From NCBI RefSeq assembly GCF_900129725.1, contig NZ_FQWQ01000002.1:62001-126000 (forward strand): DNA of 64,000 nucleotides, written 5' to 3'. The notes under the pieces are model-generated. The model was not told the origin of the DNA. It made no database searches and was given only the letters and a program-made list of their open reading frames with translations. The DNA comes from Chryseolinea serpens. Lineage in GTDB: Bacteria > Bacteroidota > Bacteroidia > Cytophagales > Cyclobacteriaceae. Numbering within the stretch: position 1 is the first letter of the stretch; each line of letters starts with the position of its first letter. Below, piece by piece: positions 45,457 through 54,250 of the stretch. Both the position numbers and the translations under genes were made by a program.

Positions 45457-46380
45457 ATGAAACTATACCTTCTTCTCTGCTTCCTGTTTCTCTCCACCGT
45501 CAGCGTTGCGCAAAAAGAAGTTGCCTTCACCCTGGACGATGTCCCCAACGCGGGGCTCTACAAACAAGACGGGTTCCGTTCACGTCTGCTTGAAAAGATC
45601 GATGCGCTCGCCTTGCCGGTGGCCATCTTTAGCAATGAAGCCAACCTGTATAACACCGAGTTCGCGGCCGAGAATTTCAAGGGGCTGGAGAAATGGATCC
45701 TGAACAAAAATATCACCGCGGGCAACCATACCTTCAACCACATCGGCTACACCGCTTCCGGCGCAACGGCGTTCGAGGAAAGCGTGTTGAAGGGCGAGGT
45801 CATTACGGCAAATGTTTTGAAGCGCCAGGGGAAGACGCTGAAGTATTTCCGTTTTCCGTTCAACGACATGGGACCCGACAGCGCAGCACATCACCACATG
45901 CGGGCTTTCCTGGAAAACAAAGGCTATACACTCACGCCTTTCACCATCGAAAACTCCGACTGGGCCTACAGCGCTTTGTACGAAGATGCTTTGCGACACA
46001 ACGACAAGGCAAAAGCCCAGCAAATCGGCTCAACCTACGTCAGCACCACGCTGGCGCTGTTCGATTATTTTGAGACCCTCTGCCAGCAAAGATTCGGACG
46101 CCCCATCAAACATATTTATCTCTGCCACGACAACGCCCTCAACACCGACTACCTGCAAGCGTTGGTGGACGGCCTGCGCAAAAACGGCTACACCTTCATC
46201 ACCCTGGACAAAGCCCTTCAGGACGACGTATATAACCAACCTGACCGTTATTTTGGAAGTGCCGGTTTCAGCTGGATCTATCGCTGGGAACGCGACGTTG
46301 AAAAACGCAAAGCCCTGCTCCGGGCCGAACCCGAAAATGCAGAGCTTGTCAAAGCCTACGAGGCGTTACAAAAGAAATAG
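45457..46380 (+). CDS. Polysaccharide deacetylase-family protein (NodB fold, CE4)
   Basis: A 307-residue exported protein (signal peptide MKLYLLLCFLFLSTVSVA). The NodB motif 1 is FTLDDVPN (catalytic Asp and metal Asp, near 25-27), motif 2 GNHTFNH (metal His pair, near 93-97) and motif 3 RFPFND (near 133). It hydrolyses N- or O-acetyl groups of polysaccharides. There is a C-terminal extension of about 60 residues with no clear domain. Lone gene; a TACCTTTA -7-like box sits at 45424-45431. Confidence 0.87.
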   Translation: MKLYLLLCFLFLSTVSVAQKEVAFTLDDVPNAGLYKQDGFRSRLLEKIDALALPVAIFSNEANLYNTEFAAENFKGLEKWILNKNITAGNHTFNHIGYTASGATAFEESVLKGEVITANVLKRQGKTLKYFRFPFNDMGPDSAAHHHMRAFLENKGYTLTPFTIENSDWAYSALYEDALRHNDKAKAQQIGSTYVSTTLALFDYFETLCQQRFGRPIKHIYLCHDNALNTDYLQALVDGLRKNGYTFITLDKALQDDVYNQPDRYFGSAGFSWIYRWERDVEKRKALLRAEPENAELVKAYEALQKK

Positions 46381-46407
46381 TAAAACCAATACGAGCCACC
46401 CGACGGC

Positions 46408-46869
46408 TCAGCCTGCATTCGCCACCACGCGCGACAACTGCTCGATGCGGCCGGCGCCGGCAATGGAATAGTTGGTGAACACCGGATTGTTCGTATACCA
46501 CAACACGGCCTCGTCCTGAATGTTGGCACGGCTGATCACCTTGGTGGGCCCCAGGATAATCTCCGACTTGCCCTTCACGGCAATGAAAACCGCTTCCTTA
46601 CATTCCAGCTTGCTGAAGTCCAGCACACAGTTACCATTCACATAATCGATCACAAGCCTGCGACAGGAACCGTGAAACGTGATGCACCCATCGCCCACCA
46701 CCTGGAAGGTAACAGAGCTGCGGACGCAATAGATCATTCCGCCCAGGTCAAACGAACCCTTCGCGATGAATTCCACATCGCCAAAATTGCCGATCAGCAG
46801 GGAGTCATTTTTGTGAACGCCATCGAATTGTATTTTCCTTGTGGGTAGTGGTTGTTGTTTTATGCGCAT
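46408..46869 (-). CDS. Hypothetical beta-rich protein (153 residues)
   Basis: No family is recognised with confidence. The protein is made of short alternating strands with repeated small-hydrophobic patterns (DVEFIAKGSFDLGGMIY, VTFQVVGDGCITFHG), reminiscent of a single-turn beta-helix or DUF2807-type adhesin head. No signal peptide is present from the ATG at 46869, and the longer frame starting at TTG is less likely. It converges on the deacetylase gene with a 27-bp gap. Confidence 0.5.
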   Translation of the reverse strand: MRIKQQPLPTRKIQFDGVHKNDSLLIGNFGDVEFIAKGSFDLGGMIYCVRSSVTFQVVGDGCITFHGSCRRLVIDYVNGNCVLDFSKLECKEAVFIAVKGKSEIILGPTKVISRANIQDEAVLWYTNNPVFTNYSIAGAGRIEQLSRVVANAG

Positions 46870-46916
46870 ACAAACGGAGTTAAAAAAGTTATTCTCAAAC
46901 TTGTTCTGCAACTTTT

Positions 46917-46952
46917 GAAGCCGGGACGCTCCCCTTTAGAGCATCCCGCTTC
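46917..46952 (-). terminator. Hairpin downstream of the SusE/F-like gene
   Basis: On the minus strand GAAGCGGGATGCTC pairs with GAGCGTCCCGGCTTC (one bulge) across a short loop. It lies about 50 bp past the end of the PUL; the U-tract is weak. Confidence 0.5.
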
Positions 46953-47002
46953 AAATCGAATAAGGGATTTTAGCCTTATTCTATGTCACACCGTTACTCG
47001 TG

Positions 47003-48220
47003 TTACTTGGCAACAATCGTAACCGTGTTTATGTTGGTTTTGCCGTCTACGGCAAGCGTGATATCATATTTACCTTCGGTGGCAACATAAAAGTTATGGT
47101 ATTCCTTGCCGGCGGCGGTGGCGTCTTTCACCTTGCCATCGGTAATGGCGGAACCGTTGGAGGTGGCCATGCTGAAGTCGACCAGGTAAGATCCCTCCCA
47201 TTTTGCATTTTCGAGGAATACGAATTCACGATCGCCAATAAGGCTTACATCCGTCCATTTCCAGGTGTAGACCGTTCCGGACTTGGTCGGGGTCTTCAGG
47301 TCGTAGCCATTGTCCCAGTTGGCTTCGGTGTCGCCAACTTTGTAGGCGTTTCCGAACAGGCCCATTTTTGTGGCGCTGAAATCGGTGAGCTTACTTTCGG
47401 TCCAGGTGTCGCTGGCAGCTGTGTATTTTAGTTTCACGAGAATATTGCCGCCGGCGTGATTCGGTATGTTGTCAAGGAAAAAGCCAAGATCGTTCTTGCC
47501 CGAAGCCCAGGCCGCCGCATAGTCTGCCACGCCGAGGCTCGACATCACGGTGGTCACGCCATCTTCATTGTAGGCATGCCAGCCGTCGTTGAAGCGATAA
47601 CGATACCCTGCAGCAGCTTTCAACTTGACGGTGCTTTCGAATACCGAGGAATCTTTCGATACGGATTTTTGAGCAAGGCTGGTCGCCGCAGCCCAGTCGC
47701 CGGGCGTGGCGTCGCCAATCATGTTGGCCTTCACGCGCATGATCACGAAACTCTTGTTGTTGATGTCAACATAAGCATAGTACAATCCTTCGTCGCTCAC
47801 CGCGATCTCGGTAGCATCGGCTACCAGTGTTCCATGGATCACCACATCGTTGATGGGCACATTTTCAATGTCGGTTCCCAATTCTTTCTTGCCGCCGTTT
47901 TCAGCGCCATAGATCGTGCCCACGCCGCCTACCACTTCGGCGACTTTGATCTTGGAGCCAGCGCCGATGTACATGAATTTGCCGTATACACCATCTTGCG
48001 TTTCCACATGCGGCACCTTGCCGGGATCAAGTTGTGCCACGTTCATGCGGGCAGCCGGTTCAACAGCAGAGGCAGCAACCGTGTTGGTGCCATAAATGTA
48101 GACGCCATCCAGCTTGGGGATCAGCTCTTCCGGCTCGGCGTCGTCTTTACTACACGACACGATGATGAACGGGAGGGCCAGCGTCAGCATCAGTAAAAGT
48201 CTTAGGGATAATTTTTTCAT
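47003..48220 (-). CDS. SusE/SusF-like surface glycan-binding lipoprotein
   Basis: A 405-residue lipoprotein (signal peptide ending FIIVSC, Cys23). The mature protein is rich in tandem beta-sandwich modules with Trp-based binding surfaces (RYRFNDGWHAYNEDG near 205; LFGNAYKVGDTEANWDNGYD near 290; KWTDVSLIGDREFVFL near 325), the pattern seen in SusE/SusF, which hold starch on the cell surface. It is the last gene of the GH97-SusC-SusD-GH71/99 operon, 58 bp after the GH gene. The repeated modules support alpha-glucan binding, although the ligand is inferred. Confidence 0.8.
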   Translation of the reverse strand: MKKLSLRLLLMLTLALPFIIVSCSKDDAEPEELIPKLDGVYIYGTNTVAASAVEPAARMNVAQLDPGKVPHVETQDGVYGKFMYIGAGSKIKVAEVVGGVGTIYGAENGGKKELGTDIENVPINDVVIHGTLVADATEIAVSDEGLYYAYVDINNKSFVIMRVKANMIGDATPGDWAAATSLAQKSVSKDSSVFESTVKLKAAAGYRYRFNDGWHAYNEDGVTTVMSSLGVADYAAAWASGKNDLGFFLDNIPNHAGGNILVKLKYTAASDTWTESKLTDFSATKMGLFGNAYKVGDTEANWDNGYDLKTPTKSGTVYTWKWTDVSLIGDREFVFLENAKWEGSYLVDFSMATSNGSAITDGKVKDATAAGKEYHNFYVATEGKYDITLAVDGKTNINTVTIVAK

Positions 48221-48278
48221 AGGTGTTCAGTTTTTAGTTGATCATTAAGGTTCAAATCATAGGTATTGCGGTACTATT

Positions 48279-49523
48279 TTATTCCAGCGAATCCAACAGC
48301 GTTCGTGCCTGATCCACTTCCAGGTTCACGAGGTGTTGAAAGGTCTGCTTCAGCGTGGCCAGCGCGGGTGGGTTGCCTTTGTATTTTATTTTTTTCAGAT
48401 AGTAGGAATACACCAGCTCCAGCTCGGCTTTTGTATACGACACACCGGTGAACGTCTGAAGGATCTCCAGGCATTTGAATTGATCTTCCACCGTAGGTTC
48501 GAGGATGGTGCCTTCACCAAAGTCATTCCAGGTCACCAGTTGCAAATATTTCAGATCGTACTCGGCAGCTTTGTTCAATGTGTTTTGCAGCGTTTGCCCG
48601 TTGTTGAAGTCGACGTAACCATAGCTGGAGCCCGTGCCACCCTCGGCGTAGAAATCGTGGAAGCGCGGATACGCCGACCCTAGTTCTAATTTTCCGCCCG
48701 CTGCTTTCCCGTAGAAAGTCGTGAGCTGACTGAGCGATGCGTTGAAGTCCACCCACGAAAATTCTCCGCCTCCCGTCGAACCGGTGAGCGATGCATGATC
48801 CCACAAGGGCAGAAACACGGGCGCATGCGTGTTTTTAAAAATTTCGGTCCACTGACTGGCGGTTTTAAAATACCGGGGGCCAAACGTGAGCAACAAAGGC
48901 TTGCCATCGATGGCGATGTGGTTCTTTTTTGGATAGTAGTTGTCGTTGAGATATTTCATGTCGGCCTGCGCGGCCTCCACTGCGGTGAGGTTTGTTTTAG
49001 CTTCCACATTCTGCGCGGTGTAATCTTCATACACCACCCCAAACTGAAGCCCCACGCTGTCCAACTCCGTCACCACAGCATTCGTGGCGGTGGCGTTCAC
49101 TTTGTAGTCGTAGACGCTGTGCGTGCCATACCAATCGATCAGCAGTCCATCGACACCCGCGTATTTCATCAGCAACAAATGATAATCGATCACATCTTTG
49201 TCGCGAGAGTCATATGGCCCGATGAGGGGATAATAGTGCGAAGCAATCTGGCGTTGACCGTTGGCGTCGACGATGTCGGGGTTCTGGTTGGCCATCGTCC
49301 AGTGCGAGCCCCAATAACCGGCAAAGGGCTTGCTTTGGAACCAGGGCATGTAGTGCATGTACACTTTCATGCTGTTGGTTTTCTGTACCGCGGGCGGTCC
49401 CGTCACTTCTTTTTCCGGTTCGGGATCGGACGAGCTGCAGGAGAACAGCACGGCCATCACAAGACTTGTCGTGAAGAGCACGTGGCGCAACGAGTGTCTA
49501 TATTTTTTTATGCTTTCCGTCAT
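48279..49523 (-). CDS. GH71/GH99-like glycoside hydrolase, lipoprotein
   Basis: A 414-residue lipoprotein (lipobox LFSC, Cys29). A TIM-barrel enzyme with YMHYMPWFQSKPFAGYWG at the start, GLLIDWYGTHS (near 124) and QLVTWNDFGEGTILEPT (near 332). The last motif combines traits of GH99 (W-N-E-W-x-E-G-T-x-I-E-P) and GH71 (W-N-D-x-G-E-S). GH99 enzymes cleave alpha-mannans within the chain, while GH71 enzymes cleave alpha-1,3-glucan. The WNDFGE form and a GH97 alpha-glucosidase in the same operon favour the glucan. A surface or periplasmic endo-acting role is likely. It is 11 bp after SusD. Confidence 0.83.
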   Translation of the reverse strand: MTESIKKYRHSLRHVLFTTSLVMAVLFSCSSSDPEPEKEVTGPPAVQKTNSMKVYMHYMPWFQSKPFAGYWGSHWTMANQNPDIVDANGQRQIASHYYPLIGPYDSRDKDVIDYHLLLMKYAGVDGLLIDWYGTHSVYDYKVNATATNAVVTELDSVGLQFGVVYEDYTAQNVEAKTNLTAVEAAQADMKYLNDNYYPKKNHIAIDGKPLLLTFGPRYFKTASQWTEIFKNTHAPVFLPLWDHASLTGSTGGGEFSWVDFNASLSQLTTFYGKAAGGKLELGSAYPRFHDFYAEGGTGSSYGYVDFNNGQTLQNTLNKAAEYDLKYLQLVTWNDFGEGTILEPTVEDQFKCLEILQTFTGVSYTKAELELVYSYYLKKIKYKGNPPALATLKQTFQHLVNLEVDQARTLLDSLE

Positions 49524-49534
49524 GCTTCGCGATC

Positions 49535-51088
49535 TCAGTAACCGGTGCTGGGCACCATTTTAGTATTGTTGTCCACTTCTTGCAGGGGTATGGGATAGTA
49601 ATAGTCCTTGGCGTTGTACACGATCACACCTTGTGTCTTATTCAGCGTGTTATACTTGGTCACTTCCTGCTCCACGATCTTCCAGCGCACGATGTCGTAC
49701 CAGCGATGGCCTTCGCCAAAAAGTTCGCGGAACCGTTCCTCGCGGATGGAATCCCGGAGCTGCGTCCCTCCTAACCCAACGTAGTCCACGGCAGGCTCCG
49801 AGGCCTCGGGCGAAAAACCATAGGCGCGGCGGCGCACTTTGTTCATGTACTCGGATGCCTGGGCGTCGTTACCCAGTTTGTTCATCACCTCGGCATACAT
49901 GAGGTACACATCGGCGAGGCGCATCAGGAGATAGTTGGTGCCGCTGTTCCGGTTGGTGGTGAGCACACAATAATCCTTGGGCACATATTTTCTGAAGCTA
50001 TGACCGGTGTAGTTGAATTGGCTTTTCCCCACCGGGGTTATGGCACCGGTCTCGTCGGCCGCGAGATCGTCGGGCGCGTAGGTGCAGATCTTCAGACGGG
50101 GATCGTTGTGAAATCTGAAAATGTTCACGCCATGCGGGGTGCAGTTGCTCCAGCCTCGGCCGGGAGGTGCCAGCACCAGCGCAATGCCAGAGCCGAGACC
50201 GTTCTCCCAAATATTTTGCTGCATGTCTATCGTGTAGTTCAACTCAAAGAGCGACTCCCTGCTGAACTCGTTTTTGCCCTGGAACAAATCGTCGTAGCGC
50301 TCAAAAGGCACCAGCGCGTATTTGTTGCTGGCAAACACCTGGTCGAAGTATTGTTTTGATTTCTGATAGTTCTCCATGTAGAGATACACCTGACCGAGGT
50401 AGCCCTCCACGGCAAACTTGGTGACGCGTGCGATGTTGTTGGCATCCCATCCTTCGGGCACGAGCGACTCTGCGGCTTCAAAATCCTTGATGATCTGTGT
50501 ATATACTTTTCCGACACTGGCACGGGGGATCATCAATTCGTCGCGGGTCTTGGCCACTTTCAGGATCAACGGCACGGCAAGACGCGAACTGTCTGCCGCA
50601 TAAGACTCCTCTCCCCAAAGGCGCACCATGTGGAAGTAAGCCAGTCCCCGGAGAAAATGTGCCTGGCCTACGATCTTGTTCAACTGGGCGAGCTGGTCCG
50701 GGGTGGCCTTGCCGCTGGCTTCATAGGCCGGGGCATTCCCGATGATGTCGTTGGCGCGCGCCACAATGCGGAAGAATCCACGCCACGCGATGTATACGTT
50801 GCCGTCGATCGACGTTACTTCGTTCCGGTTTTGCGCATTCCAATAATCGGATTCGTGCGGCAAGGCCAGCAAGGTTTGTACATAGAAGGTCTGACCGAAA
50901 AGGTCAAGGTTCTTCACCGCATCGTAGGTTGCATTAAGCGACAAGTCGAAGTTCTCGATCTTTGTATAAAAGTTGTCGGCTGTGAGCTCGTTCTGGTTGG
51001 TGAGTTCCAGAAAATTATCTGCGCAGCCCGTGGCCACGGCAAGTCCTGCCAAAATGAAAAAGTATATAATGATCTTCCTGCGTTTCAT
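49535..51088 (-). CDS. RagB/SusD-family nutrient-binding lipoprotein of the alpha-glucan PUL
   Basis: A 517-residue surface lipoprotein (signal peptide ending LAVATGC, Cys22, then ADNFLELTNQNELT, the usual SusD N-terminus). Helical TPR-like pairs (VGQAHFLRGLAYFHMVRLWG near 145; NYLLMRLADVYLMYAEVMNKL near 390) and the REERFRELFGEGHRWYDIVRW motif near 460 are diagnostic. It caps the SusC channel and binds the oligosaccharide. It lies only 6 bp after SusC, as is normal for such pairs. The sequence is clearly different from the first SusD of the window, so the two pairs serve different ligands. Confidence 0.94.
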   Translation of the reverse strand: MKRRKIIIYFFILAGLAVATGCADNFLELTNQNELTADNFYTKIENFDLSLNATYDAVKNLDLFGQTFYVQTLLALPHESDYWNAQNRNEVTSIDGNVYIAWRGFFRIVARANDIIGNAPAYEASGKATPDQLAQLNKIVGQAHFLRGLAYFHMVRLWGEESYAADSSRLAVPLILKVAKTRDELMIPRASVGKVYTQIIKDFEAAESLVPEGWDANNIARVTKFAVEGYLGQVYLYMENYQKSKQYFDQVFASNKYALVPFERYDDLFQGKNEFSRESLFELNYTIDMQQNIWENGLGSGIALVLAPPGRGWSNCTPHGVNIFRFHNDPRLKICTYAPDDLAADETGAITPVGKSQFNYTGHSFRKYVPKDYCVLTTNRNSGTNYLLMRLADVYLMYAEVMNKLGNDAQASEYMNKVRRRAYGFSPEASEPAVDYVGLGGTQLRDSIREERFRELFGEGHRWYDIVRWKIVEQEVTKYNTLNKTQGVIVYNAKDYYYPIPLQEVDNNTKMVPSTGY

Positions 51089-51094
51089 ATCGTC

Positions 51095-54000
51095 TTAAAA
51101 TTGAAGTTCAAAACCACCAGTAAACGTGCGCACCTGCGGGTAGTATCCGAAGTCAACGCCACGGCTGAGGTTGGAGCCGGCGATCTCTGGATCGAGACCG
51201 GAGTATTTGGTGAACGTCAGCACATTGTTGCCATTCACATAGAACCGCAGCTTCTTCATGTGCCACTTCTCCAGCAGTCGGGCCGGCACATTGAATCCGA
51301 TCTGGATGTTTCTCAACTTTAGGTACGATCCACTCTCCACGAAATAGCTGGAAGGCTTGCCCCAGTTCTGATTGGGATCGCTGGCGATGTTGCGTGGGTT
51401 GTTGGTGTGATGATCCGGCGTCCACGCTTCGAAAATATCGGTGGTCGTGTTGTCGTCACCAAAGAAGTTGCGCGTGTAGGCTTTGCTGGCATTGAAGACA
51501 TCGACGCCTTGTACGCCTTGAAATTGTAAGGCCAGATCGACGATCCGGTTGTAGGTGACACCGATGTTCAGCGCATAGGTCATCTTCGGCCAGGGATTTC
51601 CAATGAACGTGCGGTCATGTTCCGCAGTAACTTCGCCATCCGGTTTTCCATCAGGACCGCTCAAGTCGCGATACATAAAATCGCCGGGGCCGGTGCCCGC
51701 TTCCTGGTAGGTGCCATCAGCGGCCCACGAGTTCACGGCATAGACATCATTGGCAGAGTTCAACATCTGTTGCACCTGGTAGCCGTAGAAGCTCGACACG
51801 GGTTTGCCGGCCTGCGTCCGCGTCATCCCCCCGATCTGACCACCACCGCTCCCGCTGATGAGCGCACCATTGCGATCGTCCGACAATTTTGTCAGCACGT
51901 TCTTCATGAACGAGGTGTTGCCGGTCACGTTGATATCAAACTTTTTAATGCTGGTGTTGTATCCCAGGTCAATGTCAAAGCCCGTGTTGCGCATGGTTCC
52001 CACGTTGATCTCGGGGCTCACCGGATCGAAGTTGTGCACTGCGATACCCGAAGAGGAGGGTATCGGCACCTGGTACAACATGTCCTTGGTGTCTTTGATG
52101 TAGTAGTCGACACTGATGGAGAATTTGTTCTCAAACGCTTTCATATCCAGCGCCACATCGTGCATCACCACGCGCTCCCAGGTCACGTCCGCATTGGTGA
52201 AGCGACTGATAAAGAAGCCCGGAACTTTGTTGCTTCCATTCACATCGAATGAATAGTAGGAGAACTGCGACGTGTACGTGGGCAGGTAAATAAAATCCCG
52301 GCTGTTGTTCGACCCGATCGACCCGCTGCTGGCGCGCAGCTTCAGGTTGGTGATGTAGGGCACATTCTGGAAAAAACGCTCCTGCGAAATTCGCCAACCG
52401 GCCGAAACCGAGGGGAAGGTTCCCCAAATGTTCTTCATCGCAAAATTCGGCGCCGAGGCATCGTGACGGATGTTTGCCTCGATCAAATACTTCTCGTCAT
52501 AATTATAGTTGAACCTCGCAAACTGAGAGATGAGCCGCGACTGATTCACATTGGCCTTGTCGGTCGTAGCAATGGAACCTGTCGCGAGGTTGATGCTGGA
52601 CGCCACGTCCACCGGGAAGCGGTTGCCGATCACATTGAAATGCCGCGAGTCGTACTTCATGGCTTCATAGCCACCCATGATCTTGAAGTTGTGTTTTTTT
52701 ATCGACCGTGCATAGGTAGCCACCAGGTTGCCGGTGATGGTCTGGTCGTTGCCCGAACTGTAGGTGAGAGCGGCGATCGGGTTGGAGAACGACCCGTAGT
52801 TAAACGCTTCGTCAAATTTCTGCCCAAGGTAATTGTAGTAATTATAGCCCACGGTGCCCCGTATCGTCAGTCCATTGAGGGGGTTGGCTTCGAGGTACAC
52901 GTTTCCATCCACGCGGCTATACGTACGTGTTTCGTGCTGTTGATATTGTGTTGCTACCGGATTGGGCCCTTGAAAATAAACGGGACCTTTTCCCCATCCT
53001 CCAAATTCGTTGGCCGGATCATGGATCGGCATGATGGGAATGGAGCGATAAGGCACACCCCCCGTCGTGTTCTCGTTGTTGTTGCCGATGGGATTTTCGA
53101 TCACGCGCGAAAGCAAGATGCTCTCCCCCATCTTCAACCATTTGGTCAGCTTCATGTCGGAGTTCAACCGCATGCTATAGCGCTTATAGTTGTTGTCGAT
53201 GAGAATGCCGTCTTCTGTATCGTGTCCGAACGAAAGGAAGAAATTGCTTTTGTCATCACCCTTCGACACCGAAAGGTCATACGTGTTCACCACCCCACTT
53301 CCACCATAAAAAGCTTTGATCCAATCCGTGTCGTCCTGGTAGTTGTCCCACGCCGGTTCCGGGTTTTGGCCTGCATTCAAACGGCTCTCTTTTTTGTATT
53401 TCACAAAGTCAGCGCTGTTGAGTAAGGTCGGAAGGTGAATGGGGCTGCGCTTGCCCAGCGAAGTTTTGAAGTTGACCTGGAGACTGCCTTTGCCGCGCTT
53501 CGTTGTGACGAGGATGACACCGTGCGCGGCGCGAATCCCATAGATTGCGGAGGCGGCCGCATCTTTTAAGATCTCAATGGATTCTACATCATCCACATCG
53601 AACTGATTGCCGGGGCTCATGCGAATGCCATCGACGATCCACAACGGTTCGGTGTTGCCGATAGAGCCCACACCCCGGATGTGTATGGTGGGCGCCGCTC
53701 CCGGAGCACCTCCGTCACGCGTCACGTTCACACCGGCAGCCATGCCTTGCAACGCCTGGTCCATCCGCAACACGGATTTATTTTCCATATTCTGAACGTT
53801 CACGGACGATATCGCACCGGTAACATTCGAACGCTTTTGCTCACCATAGCCCACGACGATCACCTCATCCAAAGCCCGCACATCCTCCACCAACGCAAGG
53901 TTGATCACCGTCTGAGTACCCAGCGGCACTTCTTGTGTCACGTATCCGATAGAGCTGAATACTAGTGTAGCTTCTGTGTTCACGGTGAGCGTGAAGCGGC

Positions 54001-54211
54001 CATCGGCATCGCTCAATGTGCCGGTGGTTGTTCCTTTCTCATATACACTCACCCCGGGGATGGGTTCCTTGTTTGAGGCGGTCACCCGGCCGGAGATGGT
54101 ACGCTTTCCCTCCGCATCCTGGGCTTGCGCCGGGAAGATGACGACGAGTGACAACGCGAGCACCATAAAGAGCGACACGGCGTTATGTTTTCTTTGTAGA
54201 GATATTTTCAT
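51095..54211 (-). CDS. SusC/RagA-family TonB-linked transporter of the alpha-glucan PUL
   Basis: A 1038-residue outer-membrane transporter. Signal peptide (to about 31), carboxypeptidase-D-like domain (about 38-115, ISGRVTASNKEPIPGVSVYE), a short DEVIVVGYGEQKRSNVTGAI TonB box region (split; near 115-135), plug with HIRGVGSIGNTEPLWIVDG (near 175) and a long barrel. It pulls oligosaccharides through the outer membrane with energy from TonB. It follows the GH97 gene by 39 bp and forms a pair with the SusD downstream. No STN domain is seen. Confidence 0.94.
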   Translation of the reverse strand: MKISLQRKHNAVSLFMVLALSLVVIFPAQAQDAEGKRTISGRVTASNKEPIPGVSVYEKGTTTGTLSDADGRFTLTVNTEATLVFSSIGYVTQEVPLGTQTVINLALVEDVRALDEVIVVGYGEQKRSNVTGAISSVNVQNMENKSVLRMDQALQGMAAGVNVTRDGGAPGAAPTIHIRGVGSIGNTEPLWIVDGIRMSPGNQFDVDDVESIEILKDAAASAIYGIRAAHGVILVTTKRGKGSLQVNFKTSLGKRSPIHLPTLLNSADFVKYKKESRLNAGQNPEPAWDNYQDDTDWIKAFYGGSGVVNTYDLSVSKGDDKSNFFLSFGHDTEDGILIDNNYKRYSMRLNSDMKLTKWLKMGESILLSRVIENPIGNNNENTTGGVPYRSIPIMPIHDPANEFGGWGKGPVYFQGPNPVATQYQQHETRTYSRVDGNVYLEANPLNGLTIRGTVGYNYYNYLGQKFDEAFNYGSFSNPIAALTYSSGNDQTITGNLVATYARSIKKHNFKIMGGYEAMKYDSRHFNVIGNRFPVDVASSINLATGSIATTDKANVNQSRLISQFARFNYNYDEKYLIEANIRHDASAPNFAMKNIWGTFPSVSAGWRISQERFFQNVPYITNLKLRASSGSIGSNNSRDFIYLPTYTSQFSYYSFDVNGSNKVPGFFISRFTNADVTWERVVMHDVALDMKAFENKFSISVDYYIKDTKDMLYQVPIPSSSGIAVHNFDPVSPEINVGTMRNTGFDIDLGYNTSIKKFDINVTGNTSFMKNVLTKLSDDRNGALISGSGGGQIGGMTRTQAGKPVSSFYGYQVQQMLNSANDVYAVNSWAADGTYQEAGTGPGDFMYRDLSGPDGKPDGEVTAEHDRTFIGNPWPKMTYALNIGVTYNRIVDLALQFQGVQGVDVFNASKAYTRNFFGDDNTTTDIFEAWTPDHHTNNPRNIASDPNQNWGKPSSYFVESGSYLKLRNIQIGFNVPARLLEKWHMKKLRFYVNGNNVLTFTKYSGLDPEIAGSNLSRGVDFGYYPQVRTFTGGFELQF

Positions 54212-54250
54212 AGGCTCGTCTGTTTTAGCGCGTGCAACTATTCATAGAAA